A stretch of DNA of 64,000 bases from Paracoccus aminophilus JCM 7686 (GTDB lineage: Bacteria; Pseudomonadota; Alphaproteobacteria; Rhodobacterales; Rhodobacteraceae): positions 594,001 to 658,000 of the forward strand of contig NC_022041.1 of assembly GCF_000444995.1 (NCBI RefSeq), written 5' to 3'. The translations under genes and the position numbers were made by a program. A model generated the notes under the pieces. It made no database searches, was not told where the DNA came from, and saw only the letters and a program-made list of their open reading frames with translations. How positions within the stretch are numbered: the first letter of the stretch is position 1; each line of letters starts with the position of its first letter. Shown here piece after piece: positions 1 through 9,356 of this stretch.

Positions 1-1148
1 GGCCGGAAAAGATCATCGAAGAGGTGATGGCTTCGGGTCTGCGCGGTCGCGGCGGTGCGGGTTTCCCGACCGCGATCAAGTGGAAGACCGTGGGCGGCGC
101 CGCTGGCCCGCAGAAATACATCGTCTGCAATGCGGATGAGGGCGACTCGGGCAGCTTTGCCGACCGCATGCTGATGGAGGGCGATCCGCTCTGCCTGATC
201 GAAGGCATGGCGATTGCTGGGGTCGCGGTTGGCGCGACCATGGGTTACGTCTATATCCGCAGCGAATATCCCGATGCGATCCGCGCGATGAATGACGCGA
301 TCAAGGCCGGGCGCGAATATGGGATGCTGGGCAAGTCGATGCTCGGCTCGGACTACGCCTATGACATGGAGGTCCGCGTCGGTGCGGGCGCCTATGTCTG
401 CGGCGAGGAAACCAGCCTGCTGAACAGCCTTGAAGGCAAGCGCGGCATCGTCCGCGCCAAGCCGCCGATCCCGGCTCTGGTCGGCTTCATGGGCCGTCCG
501 ACCGTGGTCAACAACGTGCTGTCGCTGGGTGCGGTGCCGTGGATCCTCGAGCATGGCGGTGCGGCCTATGGCGCGCTTGGCATTGGCCGCTCGAAGGGCA
601 CGATCCCGATCCAGATCGCGGGCAATGTCAAATTCGGCGGGCTTTACGAGGCCGCGTTTGGCATGAAGCTCGGTGACATCATTGATGTGATCGGCGGCGG
701 CACGCTCTCGGGGCGTCCGGTCAAATTCGCGCAGGTCGGCGGCCCGCTTGGTGCCTATATCCCGGTCAAGAACTTCGACCTGCCCTTCGGCTATGAAGAG
801 CTAGCGACGAAAGAGGGCCTCTTGGGCCATGCCGGGATCACGGTTTTCGACGACACCGCCGATTCGCTGAAACTCGCGCGGTTCGCGATGGAGTTCTGCG
901 CGGTCGAGAGCTGCGGGAAATGCACGCCTTGCCGCATCGGCTCGACCCGGGGCGTCGAGACCATCGACCGCATCGCCGAGGGCGATGTCGAGGCGATCGA
1001 GATCCTGAAAGACCTGTGCAATACGATGAAATGGGGCTCGCTTTGTGCGCTGGGAGGCTTTGCGCCTTTCCCGGTCATGTCGCTTCTGACCCATTTCCCT
1101 GAAGATTTCACCAACCGGGGCCATGGCCGCAGGGAGGCAGCAGAATGA
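1..1148 (+). CDS. fdsB: NAD-dependent formate dehydrogenase, beta (diaphorase) subunit FdsB, 5' partial
   Basis: The frame is open from base 3, so the N-terminus lies outside the window. The product matches the NuoF/HoxF-type flavoprotein that carries FMN and NAD+ in soluble Mo-formate dehydrogenases. The glycine-rich FMN/NAD segment (GLRGRGGAGFP, then NADEGDSGSF) is near the visible start. The C-terminal cluster motif ESCGKCTPCRIG plus a later Cys (GSLCALGG) binds a [4Fe-4S] centre. Its stop overlaps the fdsA start as ATGA, which indicates translational coupling. NuoF of complex I is the alternative, but the neighbouring fdsA, fdhD and fdsD settle the assignment. fdsG is expected just upstream, outside the window. 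Confidence 0.93.
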   Translation, partial: PEKIIEEVMASGLRGRGGAGFPTAIKWKTVGGAAGPQKYIVCNADEGDSGSFADRMLMEGDPLCLIEGMAIAGVAVGATMGYVYIRSEYPDAIRAMNDAIKAGREYGMLGKSMLGSDYAYDMEVRVGAGAYVCGEETSLLNSLEGKRGIVRAKPPIPALVGFMGRPTVVNNVLSLGAVPWILEHGGAAYGALGIGRSKGTIPIQIAGNVKFGGLYEAAFGMKLGDIIDVIGGGTLSGRPVKFAQVGGPLGAYIPVKNFDLPFGYEELATKEGLLGHAGITVFDDTADSLKLARFAMEFCAVESCGKCTPCRIGSTRGVETIDRIAEGDVEAIEILKDLCNTMKWGSLCALGGFAPFPVMSLLTHFPEDFTNRGHGRREAAE

Positions 1149-4036
1149 AAGACTTCATTATCCCCGCCAAGGACGATGGGCGCGACATGGGCACGCCTGC
1201 GGTCCGTTCGGATGTCATGGTCTCGCTGAAGATCGACGGCATTGCGGTGACGGTGCCCGCGGGCACCTCGGTGATGCGCGCAGCCGCGCAGGCCGGGATC
1301 ACCGTGCCGAAGCTCTGCGCGACCGACAATCTCGAGGCCTTCGGCTCGTGCCGGGTCTGCGTCGTTCAGGTTGACGGGATGCGCGGCACGCCGGCCTCCT
1401 GCACCACGCCGGTCTTTGAGGGCATGAATGTCCACACCCAGACCGACGATCTCTCGGCGATCCGTCGCGGGGTGATGGAGCTTTATATTTCGGACCACCC
1501 GCTCGACTGCCTGACCTGCGGCGCCAATGGCGATTGCGAGCTGCAGGACATGGCCGGTGCGGTCGGTCTGCGCGAAGTGCGCTACGATTCGGGCAAGAAC
1601 CACTTCGCCAAACGCTCGGCGGTGGGCACCAACCCGGAATGGCGTCCGAAAGACCAGTCGAACCCCTATTTCACCTTCGATCCGGCGAAATGTATCGTCT
1701 GCAACCGCTGCGTTCGCGCCTGCGAGGAAGTGCAAGGGACCTTTGCGCTGACCATCGAGGGCCGGGGCTTTGACAGCCGCGTCTCGCCGGGCCTTGGCTC
1801 GGACAGCTTCCTCAGCTCGGATTGCGTGAGCTGCGGCGCCTGCGTGCAGGCCTGCCCGACCGCCACGCTGATCGAGAACACCGTGCTCGATATCGGCACG
1901 CCCGATTATATCGTGAAAACCACCTGCGCCTATTGCGGCGTCGGCTGCTCGTTTGATGCGCATATGCGCGGCGAGGAAGTCGTCAAGATGGTGCCCTCGA
2001 AGGACGGCAAGGCCAACCACGGCCACAGCTGCGTCAAGGGCCGCTTCGCCTGGGGTTATGCGACGCACCAGGACCGTATCCTGCATCCGATGATCCGCGA
2101 AAAGATCACCGATCCCTGGCAGGAAGTGACCTGGGACGAGGCGCTCGATTTCGCCGCGAGCCGCCTGCGCGGCACGCAGGAGAAATATGGCAAGGATTCG
2201 ATTGGGGTCATCACCTCGTCGCGTTGCACCAACGAAGAGACCTATCTAGTTCAGAAGCTGACCCGCGCGGTTTTCGGCAACAACAACACCGATACCTGCG
2301 CCCGCGTCTGCCACTCGCCGACCGGTTATGGTCTGGGCAAGGCCTTCGGGACCTCGGCCGGGACGCATGACTTCGACTCGATCGAAGACACCGATCTGAT
2401 GCTGATCATCGGCTGCAACCCGACCGATGGCCACCCGGTCGTCGGCTCGAAACTGCGCGCCCAGCTGCGCAAAGGCGCCGGGCTGATCGTGATCGACCCG
2501 CGTGAGACCGATATCCTGAACTCGCCGCATATGGGCGACAAATGGCACCTGCCTTTGCGTCCGGGCACCAACGTCGCGGTCGTGACGGCGCTGGCCTATG
2601 TCATCGTCACCGAGAAACTCTATGACGAAGAGTTCATCCGCGAGAAATGCGACTGGGATGAGTTCCTGCAATATATGGAATTCGTTTCGGATCCGCGCCA
2701 TTCGCCCGAAGAGGTCGAGAAGGTCTCGCAGGTTCCGGCCCATCTGATCTATGAAGCCGCCCGCGCCTATGCCGCGGCGCCGCGCGCCTCGATCTTCTAC
2801 GGCCTCGGCGTGACCGAGCATTCGCAAGGCTCGACCACGGTCATGGCGATCGCGAACCTCTCGATGCTGACCGGCAACATCGGCAAGCCGGGCACCGGCG
2901 TGAACCCGCTGCGCGGCCAGAACAACGTGCAGGGTTCGTGCGATATGGGCTCGTTCCCGCATGAATATCCGGGCTACCGCCATGTCAGCGACAAGGCCAC
3001 GCGCGAGCTTTACGAGCGCGTCTGGGGCGTGCCGCTGTCCGAAGAGCCGGGCCTGCGCATCCCGAACATGTTCGACGGCGCGCTGCATGGCACCTTCATG
3101 GGGCTTTATTGCCAGGGCGAGGACATTGTCCAATCCGACCCGGACACCAAACATGTGACCTCGGCGCTGACGGCGATGGATATCGTGATCGTGCAGGATC
3201 TCTTCCTGAACGAAACCTCGAACTACGCTCATGTGCTGCTGCCGGGTTCGTCCTTCCTCGAAAAGAACGGCACCTTCACCAATGCCGAACGCCGCATCAA
3301 CCGCGTGCGCCGGGCGATGACGCCGAAGAACGGTTACGAGGATTGGGAAATCACCCAGATGCTCGCGAACCGCATGGGCGCGAATTGGGACTACAAGCAT
3401 CCCTCGGAAATCATGGACGAAATCGCCATGACCACCCCGAGCTTCGCGCTGGTCAGCTATGACCTGCTCGAGCGTGAGGGTTCGGTGCAATGGCCGTGCA
3501 ACGAGGCTGCGCCGACCGGCACGCCGGTGATGCATATCGACGGCTTCGTGCGCGGCAAGGGCAAGTTCATCCACACCGAATATGTCGCGACCGATGAACG
3601 CACCGGTCCGCGCTTCCCGCTGCTGCTGACGACGGGCCGGATCCTGTCGCAGTATAACGTGGGTGCGCAGACCCGGCGGACCGAGAACTCGGTCTTCCAC
3701 TCCGAGGATATCCTCGAGATCCATCCGTCCGATGCCGAAATGCGCGGCGTCCGCGAGGGGGATTGGGTGCGGGTTGCCTCGCGCTCGGGCGACACCAGCC
3801 TGCGCGCGCATATCACCGAGCGCGTGGCGCCGGGCGTGGTCTATACGACCTTCCACCATCCGACGACGCAGGCCAACGTCGTGACCACCGACAACTCGGA
3901 TTGGGCGACCAACTGCCCCGAGTTCAAGGTGACCGCGGTTCAGGTCAGCCCGTCGAACGGGCCGAGCGAATGGCAGGAAGAGTATCAGGCCCATTCCGAC
4001 CTCTCGCGCCGGATCATTCCGACGGCCGCCGAGTAA
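1145..4036 (+). CDS. fdsA: NAD-dependent formate dehydrogenase, alpha (catalytic, Mo) subunit FdsA
   Basis: Catalyses formate oxidation to CO2 at a bis-MGD molybdenum site in the cytoplasm, passing electrons through Fe-S centres to FdsB and NAD+. The 963 residues begin with a NuoG-like [2Fe-2S] domain (Cys58, 69, 72, 86). A His118/Cys122/125/131 [4Fe-4S] site and two ferredoxin-type CxxCxxCxxxC sets follow (183-193 and 227-237). The molybdopterin oxidoreductase core starts at the CAYCGVGC motif (261-268, with Cys296). The segment TCARVCHSP places Cys389-His390 as the Mo ligand and neighbouring proton-transfer residue known from the family, so this is a Cys rather than a selenocysteine enzyme. 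No twin-arginine signal is seen, consistent with a cytoplasmic enzyme. Confidence 0.96.
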   Translation: MKDFIIPAKDDGRDMGTPAVRSDVMVSLKIDGIAVTVPAGTSVMRAAAQAGITVPKLCATDNLEAFGSCRVCVVQVDGMRGTPASCTTPVFEGMNVHTQTDDLSAIRRGVMELYISDHPLDCLTCGANGDCELQDMAGAVGLREVRYDSGKNHFAKRSAVGTNPEWRPKDQSNPYFTFDPAKCIVCNRCVRACEEVQGTFALTIEGRGFDSRVSPGLGSDSFLSSDCVSCGACVQACPTATLIENTVLDIGTPDYIVKTTCAYCGVGCSFDAHMRGEEVVKMVPSKDGKANHGHSCVKGRFAWGYATHQDRILHPMIREKITDPWQEVTWDEALDFAASRLRGTQEKYGKDSIGVITSSRCTNEETYLVQKLTRAVFGNNNTDTCARVCHSPTGYGLGKAFGTSAGTHDFDSIEDTDLMLIIGCNPTDGHPVVGSKLRAQLRKGAGLIVIDPRETDILNSPHMGDKWHLPLRPGTNVAVVTALAYVIVTEKLYDEEFIREKCDWDEFLQYMEFVSDPRHSPEEVEKVSQVPAHLIYEAARAYAAAPRASIFYGLGVTEHSQGSTTVMAIANLSMLTGNIGKPGTGVNPLRGQNNVQGSCDMGSFPHEYPGYRHVSDKATRELYERVWGVPLSEEPGLRIPNMFDGALHGTFMGLYCQGEDIVQSDPDTKHVTSALTAMDIVIVQDLFLNETSNYAHVLLPGSSFLEKNGTFTNAERRINRVRRAMTPKNGYEDWEITQMLANRMGANWDYKHPSEIMDEIAMTTPSFALVSYDLLEREGSVQWPCNEAAPTGTPVMHIDGFVRGKGKFIHTEYVATDERTGPRFPLLLTTGRILSQYNVGAQTRRTENSVFHSEDILEIHPSDAEMRGVREGDWVRVASRSGDTSLRAHITERVAPGVVYTTFHHPTTQANVVTTDNSDWATNCPEFKVTAVQVSPSNGPSEWQEEYQAHSDLSRRIIPTAAE

Positions 4037-4042
4037 GGCCGC

Positions 4043-4858
4043 ATGAAGGACATGGTGCGGCAGATGCCGATGCGCTGGCGCGATGGCGGCTGGGTGACGG
4101 GGGAAGCCCCCCCGAGCCCGGAAGAGCTGCCGGTCGCCATCGTGATCGACGGTATGTCGCAAGCGGTGCTGATGGCATCGCCCCATGATCTTCAGGATTT
4201 CGCGACGGGCTTTGCCCTGACCGAAGGCATGATTGCCGATCCCGCGGATGTTACCGGCTTCGAGACGGCCGAGGTTTCGGCGGGCGGAATGCCCGGGATC
4301 GAGGCGCGGCTTTGGCTGCGCCCCGGCCTGTCGGTGCGGTTGGTCGAGCGCAAGCGCTCGATGATCGGGCCGGTCGGCTGTGGGCTCTGCGGCGTCGACA
4401 GCATCGAAGCCGCTTTGCCCGAGATCGTGCCGGTCTCCAGCGACCTGACCCTTGCCCCGACCGAGATCGGTCGCGCGATGGAGGCTTTGTCGCAAGGCCA
4501 GATCCTGCGCCGCGCCACCCCCGCCATTCACGGCGCGGGCTTCTGGGATGGCGAGAGGGCGCTGGTGCGCGAAGATGTCGGGCGGCACAATGCGCTGGAC
4601 AAGCTCGCCGGAGCGATGGCGCGGCAGGGCATCGACGGGACGCAAGGCGCGATCGTCATGTCCTCGCGCCTCTCGGTCGATCTGGTCCAGAAAGCCGCGC
4701 GGATCGGTGCGCCGATCCTGATCGGGGCCAGTGCTCCGACCGAGCTGGCGTTGCTTTGGGCCGAAGCCGCGGGCATCACCCTGATTGCGCGGGCGCGCGG
4801 TCAGGATTTCGATCTTTTCACGCATCCCGAGCGGATTGCAGCAGAGCTGAGGAACTGA
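4043..4858 (+). CDS. fdhD: formate dehydrogenase accessory sulfurtransferase FdhD (FdsC)
   Basis: A 271-residue FdhD-family protein. In this family the protein binds bis-MGD and transfers sulfur to the cofactor before it is inserted into the formate dehydrogenase catalytic subunit. The family's conserved CxxC appears as GPVGCGLCGVDS (Cys113 and Cys116). It lies 6 nt after fdsA and 2 nt before fdsD, so it is certainly co-transcribed. In Rhodobacter the equivalent gene is called fdsC. The start at 4043 is the first ATG after the fdsA stop; an internal Met a few codons later is possible. Confidence 0.94.
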   Translation: MKDMVRQMPMRWRDGGWVTGEAPPSPEELPVAIVIDGMSQAVLMASPHDLQDFATGFALTEGMIADPADVTGFETAEVSAGGMPGIEARLWLRPGLSVRLVERKRSMIGPVGCGLCGVDSIEAALPEIVPVSSDLTLAPTEIGRAMEALSQGQILRRATPAIHGAGFWDGERALVREDVGRHNALDKLAGAMARQGIDGTQGAIVMSSRLSVDLVQKAARIGAPILIGASAPTELALLWAEAAGITLIARARGQDFDLFTHPERIAAELRN

Positions 4859-4860
4859 AG

Positions 4861-5091
4861 ATGGCAACCGACAGGCTGATCCGGATGGCGACCCAGATGG
4901 CGGATTTCTTCCGCAGCCAGCCGGATGAACCGCCGGCTGAGGGCGTGGCTGGTCACATTAACCAATATTGGAGCTATCCGATGCGCCAATCGCTGATCGA
5001 CCAGATCAAGGCGGGCGCCGAGGCTGATCCGATCGTGCGCGATTGCATCGCCTTCATTCAGCTGCCGGAAAACTACGCGAAAGCGGGCTGA
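4861..5091 (+). CDS. fdsD: formate dehydrogenase delta subunit FdsD
   Basis: A small protein of 76 residues beginning MATDRLIRMATQMADFFRSQ. It matches the FdsD family of soluble NAD-dependent formate dehydrogenases in size, position and the recurring RLIRMANQIADFF-like start. It has no metal-binding cysteine cluster. Its role is not firmly established; it is required for an active complex in related bacteria and may help assembly. It starts 2 nt after the fdhD stop and closes the operon. A longer in-frame opening that runs back into fdhD is an overlap artefact. Confidence 0.9.
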   Translation: MATDRLIRMATQMADFFRSQPDEPPAEGVAGHINQYWSYPMRQSLIDQIKAGAEADPIVRDCIAFIQLPENYAKAG

Positions 5092-5102
5092 CCGGCCGGG
5101 GC

Positions 5103-5134
5103 CGGGCGGCGCGTTTTGCCTCTGCCGCCCGTCC
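5103..5134 (+). terminator. GC-rich hairpin after fds operon
   Basis: Arms GGGCGGC and GCCGCCC flank a T-rich loop in the 66-nt gap between fdsD and rnr. There is no T-run after the stem, so this is a candidate hairpin rather than a textbook intrinsic terminator. Confidence 0.35.
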
Positions 5135-5157
5135 GGGAATGCTGATATTGTCGCGCC

Positions 5158-7401
5158 ATGGCACAAATTCCCTCCCGACAGCAGATTCTCGACTGGGTAG
5201 CAGAGCACCCGGAAGCGACCGCCAAACGTGACATTGCAAAGGCTTTTGGCATCAAAGGTGCCGAGCGGATCGAGCTCAAGCGTCTTTTGAAAGAGCTTGA
5301 AGCCGAGGGTATGCTCGAACGCCGCCGTCGCCATTACCTCGACGCCGAAAAACTGCCGCCGGTCTCGGTGATCCAGATCCTCGGGCCGGACGGGCAGGGC
5401 GATCTCTGGGCCAAGCCGATGGAATGGGAGGGCGAGGGGCTTTTGCCGAAGATCCTCTTCATCCCGCGCAAGGCCGATCCTGCCGTTGGCGAGGGCGAGC
5501 GTATTCTGGCGCGGCTGACCGAGGTCCATGCCGAAGATCACCAATATGAAGCCCGGTTGATCCGGCGCATCAGCCACAGCGCGCTGAAGATCGTCGGCAT
5601 CTTCCGCAAGGGTGCCGATGGTGGCCGCATCGTGCCGATCGACAAGGGCGCCGACAAGGAATGGCGCGTGCCCGCCGGAGCCATGCAGGGCGCCGAGGAT
5701 GGCGAGCTGGTCGAGGCCGAGCAATCCGCCCCGCGTGGCCGGATGGGGCTGCCGCTGGCGCGGATCGTCGAGCGTTTGGGCGATCCTTCCGCGCCGCGCT
5801 CGGTCAGCCTGATCGCGATCCACCAGCATGGCATTCCCGACGAATTCCCCGAGAAGGTGATCGACGAGGCCGAAGCCGCCGAACCCGCGACGATGAAGGG
5901 CCGCGAGGATCTGCGCGATCTGCCCTTGGTCACCATTGACCCGGTCGATGCGCGCGACCACGACGATGCCGTCGCCGCGATCACCGAAGAGGACGGCGGC
6001 GCGACGATCTGGGTCGCGATTGCCGATGTCGCCTATTACGTCCGCCCCGGCAAGCCGCTGGACCGCGAGGCGTGGAAGCGCGGCAACTCCAGCTATTTCC
6101 CCGACCGCGTCGTGCCGATGCTGCCCGATGTGCTGTCGGGCGATCTGTGCTCGCTGCATGAAGGCGTTGACCGTCCGGTTCTGGCCGTGCGGATGCGCTT
6201 GGACGGCGAGGGCAATAGGGTCTCGCATAGCTTCCATCGCGGCATGATGCGCTCGCTCGCCTCGCTGTCTTATGAGCAGGCGCAGGCGGCGGCGGATGGT
6301 CAGCCCGATGAGGTCGCAGCGCCTCTGGTCGATTACGTCATCAAGCCGCTGTGGCACGCCTATGCGCTGCTGAAAAAGGCGCGCGATCGGCGCCAACCGC
6401 TCGATCTCGATCTGCCCGAGCGGCGCATCGAGCTGACCCCCGACGGGCGCGTGAAATCGGTGAATTTCCGCGAGCGCTATGACGCGCATAAGCTCATCGA
6501 AGAGATGATGATCCTCGCCAATGTCGCGGCGGCCGAAGAGCTGATCAAGCTGCGCCGCCCGCTTCTGTTCCGCGTCCATGAAGAGCCCTCGCTCGCCAAG
6601 ATCGACGCTTTGCGCGAAGTGGCCGAGGCCTCGGGCTTTACGCTCGCCAAGGGGCAGGTTTTGCAAACGCGGCACCTGAACCGCTTGCTTGAACAGGCGC
6701 AGGGCACGGATTTCGACGAGCTGATCAACATCAGCGCGCTTCGCTCGATGACGCAGGCCTATTACTCGCCCGAGGGCTTGGGCCATTTCGGTCTGGCGCT
6801 CAAGAACTACGCGCATTTCACCTCGCCGATCCGGCGCTATTCCGACCTGATCGTGCATCGTGCGCTGATTGCCGGGCACCATTGGGGCAAGGATGGCCTA
6901 TCGCCCGAGGATGTCGAAAACCTCTCGACCACGGCCGAGCATATCAGCGAGACCGAGCGCCGCTCGATGGCGGCGGAGCGCGATACGACCGACCGTTATC
7001 TCGCGGCCTATCTGTCGGATCGGATCGGTTCGGAATTCGCGGGGCGGATCAGCGGCGTGCAGCGCTTCGGCGCTTTCGTCAAGCTGGACGAGACCGGCGC
7101 CGACGGGCTGCTGCCGATCCGCGAGATCGGCAATGAATATTTCATCTATGACGCCGACAGTCAGACGCTGATGGGCTCGGAAACCGGGATGGAGGTCTCT
7201 GTCGGCCAGCGCGTGACGGTGCGGCTGAAAGAGGCGGTTCCGGTCACCGGCGGCCTGATGCTCGAACTGATCGAGCTTGAGGGCAACAGCGTGACCCATG
7301 GCCCGAAGGCGCGCGGCAAACGCGGCCCGCGCAAGCTGGCGGTTCAGGCGCGGTTGAAAGAGATCAAGCGTGCCAAGAAGCGCAAACGCGCCCGGGTCTG
7401 A
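5158..7401 (+). CDS. rnr: ribonuclease R
   Basis: A 747-residue RNB-family 3'-5' exoribonuclease that degrades structured RNA and takes part in rRNA and tmRNA-linked turnover. Order of parts: an N-terminal helix-turn-helix-like region (about 1-60), cold-shock/OB domains, and the RNB catalytic domain with the acidic motif DPVDARDHDDAV (Asp cluster for the metals). The segment HFTSPIRRYSDLIVHR, typical of RNase II/R, follows. A C-terminal S1 domain (GRISGVQRFGAFVKL) and a very basic tail complete it. The length and basic tail favour RNase R over RNase II. ATG 5158 is the first start after the fds operon, without a strong Shine-Dalgarno. Confidence 0.95.
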   Translation: MAQIPSRQQILDWVAEHPEATAKRDIAKAFGIKGAERIELKRLLKELEAEGMLERRRRHYLDAEKLPPVSVIQILGPDGQGDLWAKPMEWEGEGLLPKILFIPRKADPAVGEGERILARLTEVHAEDHQYEARLIRRISHSALKIVGIFRKGADGGRIVPIDKGADKEWRVPAGAMQGAEDGELVEAEQSAPRGRMGLPLARIVERLGDPSAPRSVSLIAIHQHGIPDEFPEKVIDEAEAAEPATMKGREDLRDLPLVTIDPVDARDHDDAVAAITEEDGGATIWVAIADVAYYVRPGKPLDREAWKRGNSSYFPDRVVPMLPDVLSGDLCSLHEGVDRPVLAVRMRLDGEGNRVSHSFHRGMMRSLASLSYEQAQAAADGQPDEVAAPLVDYVIKPLWHAYALLKKARDRRQPLDLDLPERRIELTPDGRVKSVNFRERYDAHKLIEEMMILANVAAAEELIKLRRPLLFRVHEEPSLAKIDALREVAEASGFTLAKGQVLQTRHLNRLLEQAQGTDFDELINISALRSMTQAYYSPEGLGHFGLALKNYAHFTSPIRRYSDLIVHRALIAGHHWGKDGLSPEDVENLSTTAEHISETERRSMAAERDTTDRYLAAYLSDRIGSEFAGRISGVQRFGAFVKLDETGADGLLPIREIGNEYFIYDADSQTLMGSETGMEVSVGQRVTVRLKEAVPVTGGLMLELIELEGNSVTHGPKARGKRGPRKLAVQARLKEIKRAKKRKRARV

Positions 7402-7420
7402 TCGCCCCAGCTGACAGCTC

Positions 7421-7447
7421 AAAGGGCGGCTTTCGGGCCGCCTTTTT
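7421..7447 (+). terminator. intrinsic terminator of rnr
   Basis: Stem GGCGGC / GCCGCC followed directly by TTTTT, 20 nt after the rnr stop. Confidence 0.8.
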
Positions 7448-7490
7448 CATGGCTCGGCTGATCGTGCTTACGCAGATGCACTGCAAAAGG

Positions 7491-7518
7491 AAAAGGCGGG
7501 GACCAGCCCCGCCTTTCC
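7491..7518 (-). terminator. intrinsic terminator of pckA
   Basis: Stem AAAGGCGGGG / CCCCGCCTTT. Read on the minus strand it ends in a T-rich run (TTTTCCTTTT), 22 nt beyond the pckA stop. It faces the rnr terminator, as expected between convergent genes. Confidence 0.8.
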
Positions 7519-7539
7519 TGTCTGTCACAACGGCTCGGC

Positions 7540-9138
7540 TCAGCCGATGGCTGCGGCCTTCACATCCTCGTCGATCTTGTCGGCATATTGCGCGAAGTTG
7601 TCGCTGAACATGCCAACCAGCTTTTTCGCCTGCGCGTCATAGGCGGCTTTGTCCGCCCAGGTCTCGCGCGGGTTCAGAAGCTGGCTGTCAACGCCCGGAA
7701 CCGAGACCGGAACCTCGAAGCCGAAATTCGGGTCCTTGCGGAATTCGACCGTGTTGAGCGACCCATCAAGCGCCGCCGCCAGAAGCGCGCGGGTCGCCTT
7801 GATCGGCATTCGCGTGCCGGTGCCGAAGGCGCCGCCGGTCCAGCCGGTGTTGACGAGCCAGCAATGCGCGCCCGATTCCGCGATGCGCTTTTGCAGCAGC
7901 TTGCCATATTCCTCGGGACGACGCGGCATGAAGGGCGCGCCGAAGCATGTCGAGAAGGTCGGCGTCGGCTCGACGATGCCGACTTCCGTGCCCGGGGTCT
8001 TCGAGGTGAAGCCCGAGAGGAAGTGATACATCGCCTGTGCCGGGGTCAGACGCGCGATCGGCGGCAGGACGCCATAGGCATCGCAGGTCAGCATGATGAC
8101 GTTTTTCGGCTGGCCGCCAAGGCTGTCTTCCGACGCATTCGAGACATAATCGAGCGGATAGGCCGCGCGCATGTTGTCGGTGATCGAATTGTCGGCGAAA
8201 TCAAGCTCGAGCGTGTCCGGATCATAGACCATGTTTTCGATCACGGTGCCGAACATGCTGGTCGTGGCATAGATATCGGGCTCATGCACCGGCGACAGGT
8301 TGATCGTCTTGGCGTAGCAGCCGCCTTCGAAGTTGAAGACGCCGTCATTCGACCAGCCATGCTCATCATCGCCGATCAGCGTGCGCGAGGGATCCGCCGA
8401 GAGCGTGGTCTTGCCGGTCCCCGAGAGGCCGAAGAAGATCGCGACATCGTTCTTGTCGCCATGGGCGTGGTTGGCCGAGCAATGCATCGGCATGACGCCT
8501 TTTTCGGGCAGCAGATAGTTCAGAAGCGTGAAGACGCCCTTCTTGTTCTCGCCCGAATATTGGGTGTTGCCGATCAGGATCAGCTTCTTGTCGAAGTTGA
8601 TCGCGATCACGGTTTCAGACCGGCAGCCATGACGCTCGGGATCGGCCTTGAAGCTCGGGCAGTTCACGATGGTGAACTGGGGCAGGAAGTTTTCCAGCTC
8701 GGCCGCTTCGGGGCGACGCAGCAGATGGCGGATGAAGAGGTTGTGCCAGGCGAGCTCGCTGACGACGCGAACATCCAGACGCAGGGCCGGATCGGCGCCG
8801 CCGAAGAGATCCTGGACGAAATAGTCGCGGCCCTTCATATGCTCGAGCATGTCGGCATAGAGGCGGTCAAAGGCCTCGGGCGCCATCGGCTTGTTGTTGT
8901 CCCACCAGATCGAATTCTCGACCGAGGGCGTGCGGACCACGAATTTGTCCTTGGGAGAGCGGCCGGTATGTGCGCCGGTGGTGACCAGAAATGCCCCGCC
9001 AAGACCCAGCTTGCCCTCGCCGCGCTCGACCGCAGCGTTGATCAGCGCAGGTTCCAGCAGGTTATAATAGACATTGCCGAGCCCCGTGATCCCCTGGTCT
9101 TCGAGACGGCAGTTCGGATTTACGCGCGGTGTGGCCAT
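7540..9138 (-). CDS. pckA: phosphoenolpyruvate carboxykinase (ATP)
   Basis: Converts oxaloacetate and ATP to PEP, CO2 and ADP at the entry to gluconeogenesis. The 532 residues include the ATP-PEPCK P-loop [14 protein letters not shown], the metal/nucleotide motif LIGDDEHGW and the substrate segment [10 protein letters not shown]. The start is placed at the second ATG of ATGACTATGGCC because AGGAG lies 8 nt upstream of it and only 2 nt from the first. A further upstream extension of the frame lacks family similarity. The gene is divergent from the PTS/HPr kinase block. Two TTAGCGCAA repeats lie upstream of the start (see that entry). Confidence 0.96.
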   Translation of the reverse strand: MATPRVNPNCRLEDQGITGLGNVYYNLLEPALINAAVERGEGKLGLGGAFLVTTGAHTGRSPKDKFVVRTPSVENSIWWDNNKPMAPEAFDRLYADMLEHMKGRDYFVQDLFGGADPALRLDVRVVSELAWHNLFIRHLLRRPEAAELENFLPQFTIVNCPSFKADPERHGCRSETVIAINFDKKLILIGNTQYSGENKKGVFTLLNYLLPEKGVMPMHCSANHAHGDKNDVAIFFGLSGTGKTTLSADPSRTLIGDDEHGWSNDGVFNFEGGCYAKTINLSPVHEPDIYATTSMFGTVIENMVYDPDTLELDFADNSITDNMRAAYPLDYVSNASEDSLGGQPKNVIMLTCDAYGVLPPIARLTPAQAMYHFLSGFTSKTPGTEVGIVEPTPTFSTCFGAPFMPRRPEEYGKLLQKRIAESGAHCWLVNTGWTGGAFGTGTRMPIKATRALLAAALDGSLNTVEFRKDPNFGFEVPVSVPGVDSQLLNPRETWADKAAYDAQAKKLVGMFSDNFAQYADKIDEDVKAAAIG

Positions 9139-9233
9139 AGTCATTGCTCCTGCATGTATGAGACCGACCAAAGTCGGGCCTTGCCGGGGATATAACATGG
9201 CATTTCGATGAAGGAAGGGCGCAGTTTGGGCAG

Positions 9234-9261
9234 TTAGCGCAACCACAGGTGTTTAGCGCAA
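9234..9261. promoter_or_regulatory. direct repeat TTAGCGCAA between pckA and hprK
   Basis: Two exact copies of TTAGCGCAA (9234-9242 and 9253-9261), 19 bp start to start, lie in the 218-bp divergent gap. The spacing of about two helical turns suits one regulator bound to the same face. They resemble half-operators of LacI-type carbon regulators; the CceR link is a guess from memory of a TTAGCGC-type motif. Confidence 0.45.
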
Positions 9262-9356
9262 TCATTTTCATTAAGATTTACTGAAGGTGGTCTTCAGGAA
9301 TGCCGAAGCGAAAAAATCGCGGAATACCACTGTATGCAAAGGACTGATTCGCCGAG

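Noticed and set aside
2246..4867. 873-codon minus-strand frame antisense to fdsA and fdhD
   Set aside because: Shadow of strong third-position GC bias in real genes; no recognisable domain.
7588..9195. 535-codon plus-strand frame antisense to pckA
   Set aside because: Antisense shadow of pckA with low-complexity Arg/His/Asp-rich composition.
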